Assembly: GCA_949752795.1 (NCBI GenBank)
Contig: OX457064.1
Span: 45,504,368 to 45,568,367, forward strand
From: Hyperoodon ampullatus
Lineage: Eukaryota; Chordata; Mammalia; Artiodactyla; Ziphiidae
Length of the DNA stretch: 64,000 nucleotides
Direction of reading: 5' to 3'
Within the stretch, counting starts at the first letter, position 1; every line of letters begins with the position of its first letter. The position numbers were made by a program, and so were the translations under genes. Below, one piece after another: positions 1-11,706 of the stretch. A model generated the notes under the pieces. The model saw only the letters and a list, made by a program, of their open reading frames with translations, did no database searches and had not been told where the DNA came from.

Positions 1-182
1 TGTTTGTAGATTGTCTGATGATGCCCATTCTAACCAGTGTGAGGTGATACCTCACTGTAGTTTTGATTTGCATTTCTCTAATAATTAGTGATGTTGAGCA
101 GCTTTACATGTGCTTCTTGGCCATCTGTATGTCTACTTTGTAGAAATGTCTATTTAGGTCTTCTGCCCTGTTTTTACTTTAC
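1..182 (-). mobile_element. L1 ORF2 3'-region fragment
   Basis: The sequence matches, in antisense, the C-terminal part of L1 ORF2 that is also seen at 61835-62000 and 22020-22200 in this window (for example the stretch reading 'gatgcccattct...gtgaggtgatacctca'). It begins at the window edge, so its true extent is unknown. It stops where a different L1 3' end begins. No intact frame remains. Confidence 0.85.
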
Positions 183-676
183 ATGATTTTTAAAAGGATT
201 TTTATTTTATATTGGAGTATAGTTGATTATCAATGTTCTGTTAGTTTCAGGTGTACAGCAAAGTGAATCAGTCACACATATACAAGTATCTATATCCTTT
301 TGCAAATTTTTTTCCCATTTAGGTTATTGCAGAATATTGAGCAGAGTTCCCTGTGCTGTACAGTAGGTCCTTGTTGGTTATCTATTTTAAATATAGTAGT
401 GTGTATATGTCAATCCCAAACCTCCAATCTATCCTTCCCCCCCTTTCCCCCTGGTAACCATAAGTTCATTCTCTAAGCCTGTGAGTGTTTCTGTTTTGTA
501 AATAAGTTCATTTGTATCATTTTTTTTAGATTCTGCATATAAGCAGTATTGTATGATATTTGTCTTTCTCTGTCTGACTTATTTCACTTAGTATGCTAAT
601 CTCCAGGTCCATCCATGTCGCTGCAAATGGCATTATTTCGTTCTTTTTAATGGCAGAATAATATTCCATTGATTGT
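183..676 (-). mobile_element. L1 3'-end fragment
   Basis: This is the antisense 3' end of an artiodactyl/cetacean-type L1. It shows the 'ttggagtatagttgatta' and 'tacagcaaagtgaatcag' motifs that recur at 25050 and 42850, followed by the last ORF2 codons. It directly abuts the preceding L1 piece, which suggests insertion of one L1 into another. It is truncated at its 5' side near 676. Confidence 0.85.
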
Positions 677-1029
677 TATGCAGCAGGGTCTGTTCCTGAT
701 TTTCATGATTGTGGTTGCTGGTAGTTTGATTTTAACTCTTTTTAAAATGTTTAATGAAGAAAAAATAAGAGGAATGAACAAGGCTTGTGACTGTGTCTGC
801 CTTATGTGATTATTTTTCCAGTGAATATAAACCACTTCAGTCAAAGATCAAGTCTTCTCTATTTCACATGGTTCACCTACATATGGCATCATGGCAGTAA
901 GTCAGATTTCAGTTGTAAGCAAGGAACTAGAACAGGAAGAGCCTTTGAGACATAGTAGCCATTAGAGAGTGGTAAATGGTCATGAGAGCTGAAAGACTGC
1001 ACATCCAGAGTTTAGTTGGAATATTGGTT
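677..1029. other. Unassigned sequence
   Basis: No gene, repeat family or structured element is recognised here. There is no open frame of note. Confidence 0.5.
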
Positions 1030-1445
1030 TCCTATTGGTTTCAAAGTATCACAAACTTGGTGGCTTAAAACAACCGAAGTGTATGCTCTTACAATTCTGG
1101 TGGCTAGAAGTCCAGAATCAAGGTGTCAGCAGGACTATGTTCTTCCAGAGGCTCTACTGAAGGATTCCTGTTTGTTTCTTACTAGTTTCTAGAGGTGGTG
1201 TTAATCCTGGGCATCCCTTGGGTGAGATCTCTGCTTCCCTCATCATGACATTCTCCCGGTGTGGCTGTGTATCTATTCTCCTTTTCTTATAAGGATACCA
1301 GTCATATTGGATTGGGGCACACCTTAATCCAATATGACTTAATCTTCACTTGATTACATCTGTAAATAACCTATTTCCAAATAAGGCCACATTCATAGGT
1401 ACTGGGAGTTAGAACTTCAAAATATCGTTTTGGGACACACTTGAA
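1030..1445 (+). repeat. Old interspersed repeat, family not assigned
   Basis: The segment has phrases common to an ancient mammalian interspersed repeat ('acttggtggcttaaaacaac', 'ataaggccacattcatagg'). A possibly related but much more diverged segment is at 8970-9300. I cannot name the family with confidence. It has no coding capacity. Confidence 0.5.
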
Positions 1446-1639
1446 CTCATAACATAAGAAATCATTCTCTTAAAGTCAGAGAAGATGAGCTATCTATGGA
1501 AATGACTGAGGATATTGGCAGGGGCAAGGGCAAATGTAAGAGACATATACCTGAAAGATTTGTGAGGAATTAGTAACACATTGGATGAAGGGATGAGATC
1601 CATTTTCTGTCAGAATTTTGAAAAGACCATGGTGAGATT

Positions 1640-2128
1640 ATTTGAAGAGATTATAGTTGAAAACTTCCCTAACATGGGAAAGGAAATAGTCAAGTCCAAG
1701 AAGCTCAGAGAGTCCAATAAAGGATAAATCCGAGAATCACACGAAGACACATATTAATCAAATTATCAAAAATTAAATACAAAGAAAAAATATTAAAAGC
1801 AGCAAGGGAATAGCAACAAATAACATACAAGGGAATCCCCATAAGGTTAACAGCTGATCTTTCAGCAGAAACTCTACAAGCCAGAAGGGAGTGGCAGGAC
1901 ATATTTAAAGTAATGAAAGGGAAAAACCTACAACAAAGATTATTCTACACAGCAAGGATCTCTTTCAGATTTGACGGAGAAATTAAAACCTTTACAGACA
2001 AGCAAAAGTTAAGAGAATTCAGCACAACCAAACCAGCTTTACAACAAATGCTAAAGGAACTTCTCCAGGCAGGAAACACAAGAGAAGAAAAAGACCTACA
2101 AAAACAAACCCAAAACATTAAAAAATGA
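1640..2128 (+). pseudogene. L1 ORF1p C-terminal remnant (copy A)
   Basis: The last 71 codons (1913-2128) are still open and end in the Lys-rich tail typical of L1 ORF1p, the RNA-binding chaperone of L1 ribonucleoprotein particles. Upstream the same protein can be followed to about 1640 but with stops. The coiled coil and most of the RRM are missing because of the 5' truncation. The ORF2 start codon lies at 2125, overlapping the last ORF1 codons. Confidence 0.85.
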
Positions 2129-2151
2129 TAATAGGAACATACATATCGATA

Positions 2152-2495
2152 TATTTTTTTCAGAAACAGCCATTTATTCATTCATTCATTCATTCATTCA
2201 TTTATTTATTTATTGCTGCATTAGGTCTGTTGCTGTGCCTGGTCTACTCTTCATTGCAGTGCATGGGATTCTCATTGCAGTGGCTTCTCTTCTTGCGGAG
2301 CACAGGCTCTAGGTGCGTGGGCTTTGGTGGTTGTGGCTCGTGGGCTCAGTAGTTGTGGCTCGTGGGCTCTGGAGCGCAGGCTCAGGAGTTTTGGTGCGTG
2401 GGCTATGTTACTCCACAGCATATGGGATCTTCCCGGACCATGGCACAAATCCATGTGCCCTACATTGGCTGGTGGGTTCTTAACCACTGCGTCCC
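2152..2495 (-). mobile_element. Older CHR-type SINE
   Basis: A tRNA-derived SINE in antisense with an (ATTC/ATTT)n tail at 2175-2215 and 'gtggctcgtgggctc' body repeats. It is clearly more diverged than the seven CHR-2 copies in this window. It sits just after the ORF2 start of L1 copy A. An imperfect 11-bp duplication flanks it (acatatcgata at 2141-2151, acatattgata at 2496-2506). Confidence 0.82.
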
Positions 2496-2898
2496 ACATA
2501 TTGATAATTACCTTAAATGTAAATGGATTAAATGCTCCAACCAAAAGACACAGACTGGCTGAATGGATACAAAAATAAGACCCATATATATGCTGTATAC
2601 AAGAGACCCACTTCAGACCTAGGGACACATACAGACTGAAAGTGAGGGATGGAAAAAGATATTCCATGCAAATGGAAATCAGAAGAAAGCTGGAGTAGCA
2701 ATTCTCATATCAGAGAAAATAAACTTTAAAATAAAGACTATTACAAGAGACCAAGAAGGACACTACATAACGATCAAGGGATCAATCCAAGAAGAACATA
2801 TAACAGTAGAAATTATTTATGCACCCAACATAGGAGCACCTCAATACATAAGGTAAATGCTAACAGCCTTAAAAAGGGAAATCAAGAGTAGCACAATA

Positions 2899-3112
2899 GG
2901 GCTTCCCTGGTGGCGCAGTGGTTGAGAGTCCGCCTGCCGATGCAGGAGACGCGGGTTCGTGCCCCAGTCCGGGAAGATCCCACATGCCGCAGAGCGGCTG
3001 GGCCCATGAGCCATGGCCGCTGAGCCTGCACATCCGGGGCCTGTGCTCCTCAACGGGAGAGGCCACAACAGTGAGAGGCCCATGTACCGCAAAAAAAAAA
3101 AAAAAAAAAAAA
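2899..3112 (+). mobile_element. CHR-2-type SINE 1
   Basis: A tRNA-derived SINE starting gggcttccctggtggcgcag, with a box-A-like 'tggcgcagtgg' and a box-B-like 'gggttcgtgcc', ending in a poly-A run. A perfect 15-bp target-site duplication, aagagtagcacaata, lies at 2884-2898 and 3113-3127. It is inserted in the endonuclease part of L1 copy A. Confidence 0.97.
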
Positions 3113-3799
3113 AAGAGTAGCACAATAATAGTAGGGGACTTTAAAACCCACTTTCACAAATGGACAGATCACCCAAAATGAAAATAAATAAGGAAACACA
3201 GCTTTAAATGACACAGTAGACAAGATGGATTTAACTGATATTTACAGCACACTCCATCCAAAAACAACAGAATACACTTTCTTCTCAAGTGCTCATGGAA
3301 CATTCCCCAGGATAGATCATATCTTGGGTCACAAATCAAGCCTTGGTAAGTTTAAGAACATTGAAATCGTACCAAGTATCTTTTCCAACCACAATGCTGT
3401 GAGACTAGATATCAATTACAGGAAAAAACTAAAAAATACAAAAACATGGAGGCTAAACAGTACACTACTAAATAACCAAGAGATCATTGAAGAAATCAAA
3501 GAGGAAATCAAACAATACCTAGAAACAAATGACAATGAAAACACGATGACCCAAAACCTATGGGATGCAGCAAAAGCAGTCCTAAGAGGGAAATTTATAG
3601 CAATATAATCCTACCCCAAGAAACAAGAAACATCTCAAGTAAACAACTGAAACTTACACCTAAAGCAGTTAGAGAAAGAACAAAAAAATAACCCAAAGTT
3701 AGCAGAAGGAAAGAAATCATACAGATCACAGTAGAAATAAATGAAAAAGAAATGAAGGAAACAATAGCAAAGATCAATAAAACTAAAAGCTAGTTCTTT

Positions 3800-4020
3800 T
3801 TTTTGTTTTTTTTTGTTTTTTGTTTTTTGTGGTACGCGGGCCTCTCACTGTTGTGGCCTCTCCCGTTGCGGAGCACAGGCTCCGGACGCACAGGCTCAGC
3901 GGCCATGGCTCACGGGCCCAGCCGCTCCGCGGAATGTCGGATCCTCCCAGACCAGGGCACGAACCCGTGTCCCCTGCATCGGCAGGTGGACTCTCAACCA
4001 TTGCGCCACCAGGGAAGCCC
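3800..4020 (-). mobile_element. CHR-2-type SINE 2
   Basis: Antisense CHR-2 SINE with a poly-T/TTTTG tail on the left and the conserved head (agggaagccc) on the right. A perfect 16-bp duplication, taaaagctagttcttt, lies at 3784-3799 and 4021-4036. It is inserted in ORF2 of L1 copy A between the endonuclease and reverse transcriptase domains. Confidence 0.97.
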
Positions 4021-7000
4021 TAAAAGCTAGTTCTTTGAGAAGATAAACAAAATTGATAAACCATTAACGAGACTCATCAAGAAAAAAGGGAGAAGACTCA
4101 AATCAACAGAATTAGAAATGAAAAAGGAGAAGTAACAACTGACACTGAAGAAATACAAAGGATCATGAGAGATTGCTACAAGCAACTATATGCCAGTAAA
4201 ATGGAAACCCTGGAAAAAATGGACAAATTCTTAGAAAAGCACAGCCTTCCAAGACTGAATCTGGAAGAAATAGAAAATATAAACAGACTAATCAAAAGCA
4301 TTGAAATTGAAAACTGTGATTAAAAATCTCCAAACAAGCAAAAGCCCAGGAGCAGAAGACTTCACAGGTGAATTCTATCAAACATTTAGAGAAGGGCTAA
4401 CACCAATCTTTCTTAAAATCTTCCAAAATGTAGCACAGGGAAGAACACTCCCAAACTCATTCTGTGAGGCCACCAGCACCATGATACAAAAACCAGACAA
4501 AAATGTCACAAAGAAAGAATACTACAGGTCAGTAACACTGATGAACATAGATGCAAAAATCCTCAACAAAATAGTAGCAAACAGAATCCAGCAGTACATT
4601 AAAAGGATCATACACCATGATCAAGTGGGGTTTATCCCAGGAATGCAAGGATTCTTCAATATACACAAATCAATCAACATGATACACCATATTAACAAAC
4701 TGAAGGACAAAAACCATATGATCATCTCAACAGATGCAGAAAAAGCTTTCAACAAAATTCAACACCGATTTATGATAAAAACCTTTCAGAAAGTAGGCAT
4801 AGAGGAAACTCAGCTCAACACAATAAAGGCCATATATGACAAACCCACAGCCAACATCGTTCTCGATGGTGAAAAACTGAAACCATTTCCTCTAAGATCA
4901 GGAACAAGACAAAGTTGCCCACTCTCACCACTGTTATTCAACATAGTTTTGGAAGTTTTAGCCACAGCAATCAGAGAAGAAAAAGAAATAAAAGTAATCC
5001 AAATCGGAAAAGAAGAAGTAAACCTGTCACTGTTTGCAGATGTCATGATAATATACATAGAGAATTCTAAAGAAGCTACCAGAAAACTAGTAGGACTAAT
5101 CATTGAATTTGGTAAAGTATCAGGATACAAAATTAATGGAGAAATCTCTTGCATCCCTATACACAAACAATGAAAACTCAGAAATAGAAATTAAGGAAAC
5201 ACTCCCGTTCACCACTGCAACAAAAAGAGTAAAATACCTAGGAATAAGCCTACCTAGGGGACAAAAGGCCCATACTCAGAAAACTATAAGACACTGATGA
5301 AAGAAATTAAAGATGATACAAACAGATGGAGAGATATACCATGTTCTTGGATTGGAAGAATCAACATTGTGAAAATGACTATACTACACACAGCAATCTA
5401 CAAATTCAGTGCAATCCCTATCAAACTACCAATGACATTTTTCACAGAGCTAGAACAAAATATTTCACAATTCGTATGGAAGCACAAAAGACCCCGAACA
5501 GCCAAAGCAATCTTGAGAAAGAAAAATGCAGCTGGAGGAATCAGACTCCCAGAGTTCAGACTATACTACAAAGCTACAGTAATCAAGACAGTATGGTACT
5601 GGCACAAAAACAGAAAGATAGATCAATGGAACAGGATAGATATCCCAGAGATAAACGCATGCACATATGGTCACCTTATCTTTGATAAAGGAGTCAAGAA
5701 TATACAATTCAGAAAGTACAGTCTCTTCCACATGTGGTGCTGGGAAAACTGGACAGCTACATGTAAAATAATGAAATTAGAATAGTCTGTAACACCATAC
5801 ACAAAAATAATCTCAAAATAGATTAAAGACCTAAATGTAAGGCCTGACACTATCAAACTCTTAGAGGAAAACATAGGCAGAACACTCTATGACATAAATC
5901 ACAGCAAGATCCTTTTTGACCCACATCTTAGAGAAATGGAAATAAAAACAAAAATAAACAAATGGGACCTAATGAAACTTAAAAGCTTTTGCACAACAAA
6001 GGAAACCATGAACAAGATGAAATGACAATCCTCAGAGTGGGAGAAAATGTTTGAAAATGAATTAACTGACAAAGGATTAATCTCCAAAATATACAAGCAG
6101 CTCATGCAGCTCAATATCAAAAAAACAAACAACGCAATCCAAAAATGGGCAGAAGAGCTAAACAGACATTTCTCCAAAGAAGATATACAGATTGCCAGCA
6201 AACACATTAAAGGATGCTTAACATCACGAATCATTGGAGAAATGCAAATCAAAACTACAGTGAGTTATCACGTCACAGCAGTCAGAATGGCCATCATCAA
6301 AAAATCTACAAAGAATAAATGCTAGAGAGAGTGTGGAGGAAAGGGTACACTCTTGCACTGTTGGTGGGAATGTAAATTGATACAGCCACTATGGAGGTTC
6401 CTTAAAAAACTAAAAATAGAACTACCATATGAGCCAGCAATCCCACTATTGGGCATATACCCTGAGAGAACCATAATTCAAAAAGAGTCATGTACCACAA
6501 TGTTCATTGCAGCTCTACTTACAATAGCCAGGACATGGAAGCAACCTACGTGTCCATTGACAGTTGAATGGATAAAGAAGATGTGGCACATATATACAGT
6601 GGAATATTACTCAGTCATAAAAAGAAATGAAACTGAGTTATTTGTAGTGAGGTGGATGGAGCTAGAGAGTGTCCTACAGAGTGAAGTAAGTCTGAAAGAG
6701 AAAAACAAATACTGTATGCTAACATATATATATATATGGAATCTAAAAAAAAAAAAAAAAAAAAAACAAGGTTCTGATGTTCTGATGAACCTAGGGGCAG
6801 AACAGGAATAAAGATGCAGACGTAGAGAATGGACTTCAGGACATGTGGAGGGGGAAGGATTAGCTGGGATAAAGTGAGAGAGTAGCAATGACATATATAT
6901 GCTACCAAATGTAAAATAGATAGCTAGTGGGAAGCAGTTGCATAGCACAGGCGGATCAGTTTGGTGTTTTGTGACCACCTAGTGGGGTGGCATAAGGAGG

Positions 7001-7133
7001 GTGGGAGGGAGACACAAGAGGTAGGAGATAGGGGGATATATGTATACATATAGCTGATTCACTTCATTATATAGCAGAAGCTAACACAACATTGTAAAGC
7101 AATTATACTCCAATAAAGATTAAAAAACAAAAC

Positions 7134-8079
7134 AAGGAATGGCATTATAGGAAGAGAGAATGATTTGAAGTTGCAGAGATGATGAATGAAGATGTACTCA
7201 TAACAAAATGAATTGCAAAATTCTCTCTGCTCAGGAATTGAATATATTATGATGTGTTAAGAAGAATAATTTTTTAAGACGTGATTCTACATCGTTCATA
7301 AATCTTTTGGCGCCATCTCAGATTCCCTCGGCGGCTTTCCCTATCTCCTGGACAGGCTGAGCTTCAACGTCTGGGGCCAATCAACACTGGGAGTGGCAGG
7401 CCACTGCCACTTAGCTGGGCTCACCTGCTGCAAGCACAAGCTTTATGGTTCCCTTTATCACTCCCAGGCTAGAATAAAATGCCACCCCACAGGGCAGGAT
7501 GTATGCCAAGGCTAAGAGGCAGAAAGGAACTTGATGGCACCATCCAGAAGGATAAGGGAGTTAAATATCTATGGGATTAACTTTGACCACTAGGGAAGAG
7601 GAGGAAGTAGGGAAGCAGGGAGATACAGTACATTCTTTCTTCTTTTCTGTTCCATGGACTTCTTTTCTTTCCCAAGTCATGATTTCTTCCTGTAGCCCTT
7701 TGAGAGTTCTCTTGTGTTACGTGGATGCACAAGATGAGGGATCCACTCTGTTTCTTCCTGGTTATTTGTGAGCCAATAGTCAAGGTAATATTGCATCACT
7801 TTGCATCACTTTACATTTTTTCTTTGCTCATTTTCTTTAATCCTCATTCTTGCTGCCCTGGGTTTGCATTTCTTAAATTAATCATCAGCTGTTTAACTCC
7901 TTGCCTCAGGAACTACTTTCTAGGGCATGCAGTCTAAGATTTATTTTAAACACCGTATAATCCAGTAGTTTTCAAACTTTATTCTGGGTAGGTGGAACTT
8001 TGGGATCCCATATATCTTCAAGCTGAGCTACTCTGTTTCAATGATGTCTCTTGGAGAATATGAAAAAAAATAAGGTTTA
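7134..8079. other. Unassigned sequence with a GC-richer patch
   Basis: No gene is recognised. At about 7300-7560 there is a patch with several CpGs ('ttggcgccatctcag', 'ccctcggcggctttccc') that stands out from the AT-rich surroundings. It could be a fragment of a processed pseudogene, but I could not match either strand to a protein. Confidence 0.35.
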
Positions 8080-8600
8080 TAAAATTACTGATTCCTTCAC
8101 ACACTTAAATACTATTTATATACCTAATATGTATCAGGTAATGCAGTGGGTGTGAAAAATCAGTGATGCATAGGAGTGAGAAGATCCCTGCTCACAGGGA
8201 GGTTATATTCTGGTAGGAGAGGTAGATAATAAACTTAAAAACAAAATAATAATTAAGATAACTTCAGAAAGTAATATGTGGCTTAAGAATATAAAATAGG
8301 GTACTGTTATAAGAATTGCTGAGATAATTAGATTATATAGTTAGGGAAGGTCACACTGAAAAGGTAACAATTGAACAAAGACTAGGAAGAGAAGAAAATG
8401 CCAATCACTGGAATAGTCTAGAAAGAGAAAGAATCAAGTGTAAACTCTAAGACAGCAGCAGACTTAATTTTCTGGAGGAACAGAAAGATAGCCACTGGCT
8501 GGGGCTTAATCAATGAGAGGGGTAGCGATATGAGATGCCATAGCAATTGAAGGCAGTGTTCAGGATACACAGACAATGCTAGTTTTAAGATTTTATTAAA
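8080..8600 (+). repeat. Possible old L2-like repeat
   Basis: The text 'ctaatatgtatcaggtaatgc' followed by 'cctgctcacagggaggttatattctgg' resembles the 3' region of the ancient LINE2 family. Divergence is high and the boundaries are guesses. No coding frame remains. Confidence 0.35.
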
Positions 8601-8969
8601 AGTACAAGGGGAAGGAGCCATTAGAACATTTATGTTGTGAAGTGACACAGTCTGACTCACTTTTAAAAATACATCATTCTGACTTGTATGTGGAAAATCG
8701 ATTAAAAAGGAGCAAGAGTGCAACAAAGGAAATCAGTTAAAAGACAGTGTAATAGTGAGAGATGATAGTGGCTTAGGCTAGAAGTAGGCCAATAGGAGTA
8801 GAGACAATGAGAAAGGGACAGATACGGGATATATGTTGCAGGCAGAGCTGAAACCTTTCTCATAGATCAGATGTTCAGGGTAATGAAAATGATGACTTGA
8901 GCAATTGGATGGCTAATGGATGCCAAATGCTAACATGTAGAAGACTAGGAAAAAATCAAGAAATCTTTG

Positions 8970-9300
8970 TCTCATTAATTTTGTTACTGTGCAAAAGTTT
9001 CCACAAACTTAGCAGCTCAAAACAGCATATATTTAAGATCTCACAGATTCTGTGGATCAGCAGTTTTGAGCACAGCTTCGTTGAGTCCTCTGTAAGGTTG
9101 CAATCAAAATGTCAGCTGGACTGCATTATCCTCTGGAGGCTTGGATGAGGACGCCTCTTCCAAGCTTCCAAGTTTCCAAGCTTACTCAGGTGTTCGACAG
9201 AATCCATTTCCTCATGGCTGTGGCTGTGAAGGCCCCAGCTTCTTGCATTTGGCTGGGAGCCAACTGAGTTCCTAGAAGTCTCCGAGTTCCTAGAGACTGC
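8970..9300 (+). repeat. Old interspersed repeat, family not assigned
   Basis: The segment contains 'ccacaaacttagcagctcaaaacagc' and 'ctggaggcttggatgagga'-like text, typical of an ancient dispersed mammalian repeat and distantly similar to 1030-1445. The family name and exact ends are uncertain. Confidence 0.4.
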
Positions 9301-10779
9301 TTGTGGTTGCTAGAATCATTCACAGTTCCCAGCAATGTAAACAGGATTTCCCACCATGTCTGCTAACTTTAGCAAGCAGCAAGAAGAGCATCTAGAGGAA
9401 CTCTTTTAAGAAGAGTGAAGCAACACATCCAATTGCCTTTACCATATTCTTTTGGTTAGAAACAAGTCACAGGTTCTGTGTACGCTCAAGGGGAAGCGTT
9501 AACAAAAAGACTTCTGAACACTAGAAGATGGGATCAAGTGGGACTCCTTCGAGTCTGTCTACTGTGTTGCCTGTTAAATCTTTGAAACTAAACTGTCAAA
9601 CTGAATGAGTTTTCAAAAGCAGTAGAAAGATCAACACGGGAAATATAAAAATAAGCTAAACCATTTAATATTATCGGGAAATAACTGAGGCATAAACACC
9701 AATTTTTGTAAATTCTAACTACCAATTACTACCAAAAGTTGGTCTCAAATAAACTTTTCTTAACTTCTAGCTCAGGAAGCTATGACCTTTAGGAAATTGC
9801 CTTTCAAGACCAAAAAAAGAAACAAAAACAAAACACCAACATACTGATAATTGACATGCAACATCACTTTCATCCTGATATAATGTTTTTAGTGGTATGA
9901 AATAAGCAGCAAAATGGGGGAAAATAGCTAATTATACTTTAAGGTGTTACCCAGGTGTAACAAGGAAGCTGGAGGTCAATCAATAAATATTGTCAGTTCA
10001 TTTCCCAAATGTTATCTTCTTTAAATGGTACTTCCACTTTGCTCATCCCATGGTGATGGTCAGTAGGGAACCAAGTCAACTGTTTCCATAGTAGTGCTTA
10101 AAGATCACCCAGAGAGACATGGCCTATAGTGCAGAGGAATTGATGAGAGCATGTGCCCATTTGGTAAACAGCTATCTTTAAGGAGAGAGTTCTTCAGAGG
10201 TACCTGTGGGTGAGAGAGAAGAGTAGGACAGCTTGACTGACATTGCTATCTTTTTGCATCAGGTACCTAAGTTCAAAACAATCAGTACATGTTTAAAAAA
10301 TAAAGCACTTGAAGAGTTTTAAATGAGTAAACTCTCAAAGATTTTTAAAATTATTAACAACTTCAGTATCGGGGGAGACCATTAGCTTTATTTGTCATTG
10401 ATGTGCAAAAATCATTTAGGGTGGGAGATATGGCAATTTAACCTGGATTTTGGGAATGCAGCTAGCTGGTTTATCACAGATATCCAGGCGTGTGTTGATA
10501 TGGGTTTAGACAAGTTGGACAGTGGCAAAAATGAAAAGAAAAGAATAAGCACTACTAATACTTTACAGAAAAATTGATGAGACTTATGACAAAGTATAAG
10601 AGATAAATGAGAAATTAATACATAGTGTAAGAATTTGACTATTGGTTGAATTAATAAGGTTGTCATTGACAGAAAAATTTATATATGTCTAATGTATATT
10701 ACATATTGCTTATATTATATATAAGTATAAAAATGCTGTTTGGTTCTTCTAGATACAGTAGAACATATATTTTTTTGAG
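9301..10779. other. Unassigned AT-rich sequence
   Basis: No gene, RNA or named repeat is recognised. The short open frames at 10392-10666 overlap on opposite strands and show no domain. Confidence 0.4.
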
Positions 10780-10893
10780 TTCTTAATTTTTTTGAATTTT
10801 ATTTATTTTTTAATACAGCAGGTTCTTATTAGTTATCTGTTTTATACATATTAGTGTATATATGTCAATCCCAATCTCCCAATTCATCCTTGA
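10780..10893 (-). mobile_element. L1 3'-UTR fragment
   Basis: A short antisense L1 3' end ('tacagcaggttcttattag', 'atgtcaatcccaatctccca') matching the 3' end of L1 copy B at 21380-21460. It is heavily 5'-truncated. Confidence 0.8.
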
Positions 10894-11024
10894 ACTGGGA
10901 GAAAGTATATTTTGGTAAAAATTGGTTGAAGCTGTTGCAGCCTTCGGCAGCTCAATCGACATTATTTTATGCCTGTTTTTTTTGTGTTGCTAAAATAAAA
11001 GTTACCATGGGAACTGAGATACTG

Positions 11025-11686
11025 TGTCAGAGTGAAACAGAACAGGACCCTATGGTCCTTCCTCCCCATGTCCTCAGCTTGCCTCTTGTCTGTGGAAAAA
11101 CTTTAACCAAAGAATAAGTTTAATCAGAGAAGTAAGAAAATGCAGAAACAAAGGGGAAACAAATGAGACCAAATAATAATAGTTTAGACATTAAGCAAAG
11201 TCAAGGACCTTTAGTTCCTCCTCAAGAGTTGTAGATAATATTCTGAGCCGTATCCCTTGAGCTGTCTTATAGATACTGAAACCCCCACCAGGTAGAAGAA
11301 GTTAAGTCCATGATGACCAGACTATAGCCATGACATAAGCTGCCATAATTCTGAGAACAGGCCTCAAAGAAATGGGAGCAAACTGACCCTGGAACTAGAG
11401 ACTAACTGTACTTAAAACAATCAAGATGATGCTGATCAGACCACTGCATGACTAATTTCAAGAGGACTGTCAGAGCTGACTGTGCTGTTTCTGCATGTAG
11501 CCCCCTCCCTCCATCTATAAAAGCTCTTGCGCACTGATTGTCAGTGGGAGGGGTCAGCCTTTGGACAGGAATCTGCCCTCTCCTATCTCCACCCTCAGTT
11601 GCTGGCTCCCGAAATAAAGCAAACTTTCCTTTCCATCCACCTTGCCTCTTTATTGGCTTTTGAGTGGCGAGCAGCTGAACCAGATT
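11025..11686 (+). mobile_element. Retroviral-type LTR
   Basis: An LTR is inferred from an ordered set of signals: a TATA box (ctataaaag, 11515-11523), a poly-A signal (aataaa, 11613-11618), a GT-rich/T-rich end, and a primer binding site starting at 11689. The 5' boundary is approximate, taken at the 'tgtcagagtgaaac' start. No second LTR was found nearby, so this is a 5' LTR with leader rather than a complete provirus. It differs from the LTRs of the provirus at 39-48 kb. Confidence 0.7.
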
Positions 11687-11688
11687 TT

Positions 11689-11706
11689 TGGCGCCCAACA
11701 TGAGGC
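11689..11706 (+). promoter_or_regulatory. Primer binding site, tRNA-Lys(1,2) type
   Basis: The 18 bases after the LTR read tggcgcccaacatgaggc. They match the established tRNA-Lys(1,2) complement at 16 of 18 positions (mismatches at positions 12 and 15). This is where a cellular tRNA would have primed minus-strand DNA synthesis. Its place directly after the LTR supports both calls. Confidence 0.72.

Larger units (their letters stand above)
2125..6745 (+). pseudogene. L1 ORF2p remnant, endonuclease/reverse transcriptase (copy A)
   Basis: ORF2p nicks DNA and reverse-transcribes L1 RNA. The endonuclease start (LNVNGLN) is present, but GDFN reads GDFK and SDH reads SNH. The reverse transcriptase domain is in the 290-codon frame at 4301-5173, where the FADD active site reads FADV, so one catalytic Asp is lost. 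The next large piece is 5297-5785. The Cys-rich C-terminal region follows from 6353 and begins M-H-C-W-W-E-C. Three SINEs split the frame. Several substitutions hit catalytic residues, so this copy is not functional. Confidence 0.92.
1640..7133 (+). mobile_element. L1 LINE (copy A), 5'-truncated, with three SINE insertions
   Basis: A sense-strand L1 begins inside ORF1, continues through ORF2 and a G-rich 3' UTR, and ends in an A-rich tail near 7133. The 5' UTR and the first half of ORF1 are absent, the usual outcome of incomplete target-primed reverse transcription. Three SINEs interrupt it, at 2152, 2899 and 3800, each with its own duplication, so the L1 is older than all three. The copy is dead: many stops and frameshifts, plus mutated catalytic motifs. 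Confidence 0.93.

Noticed and set aside
2899..3112. tRNA gene at the SINE head
   Set aside because: The tRNA-like box A and box B belong to the SINE promoter; no cloverleaf with intact arms is present and a poly-A tail follows.
4301..5173. 290-codon open frame
   Set aside because: It is the reverse transcriptase domain of L1 copy A, with a mutated active site.
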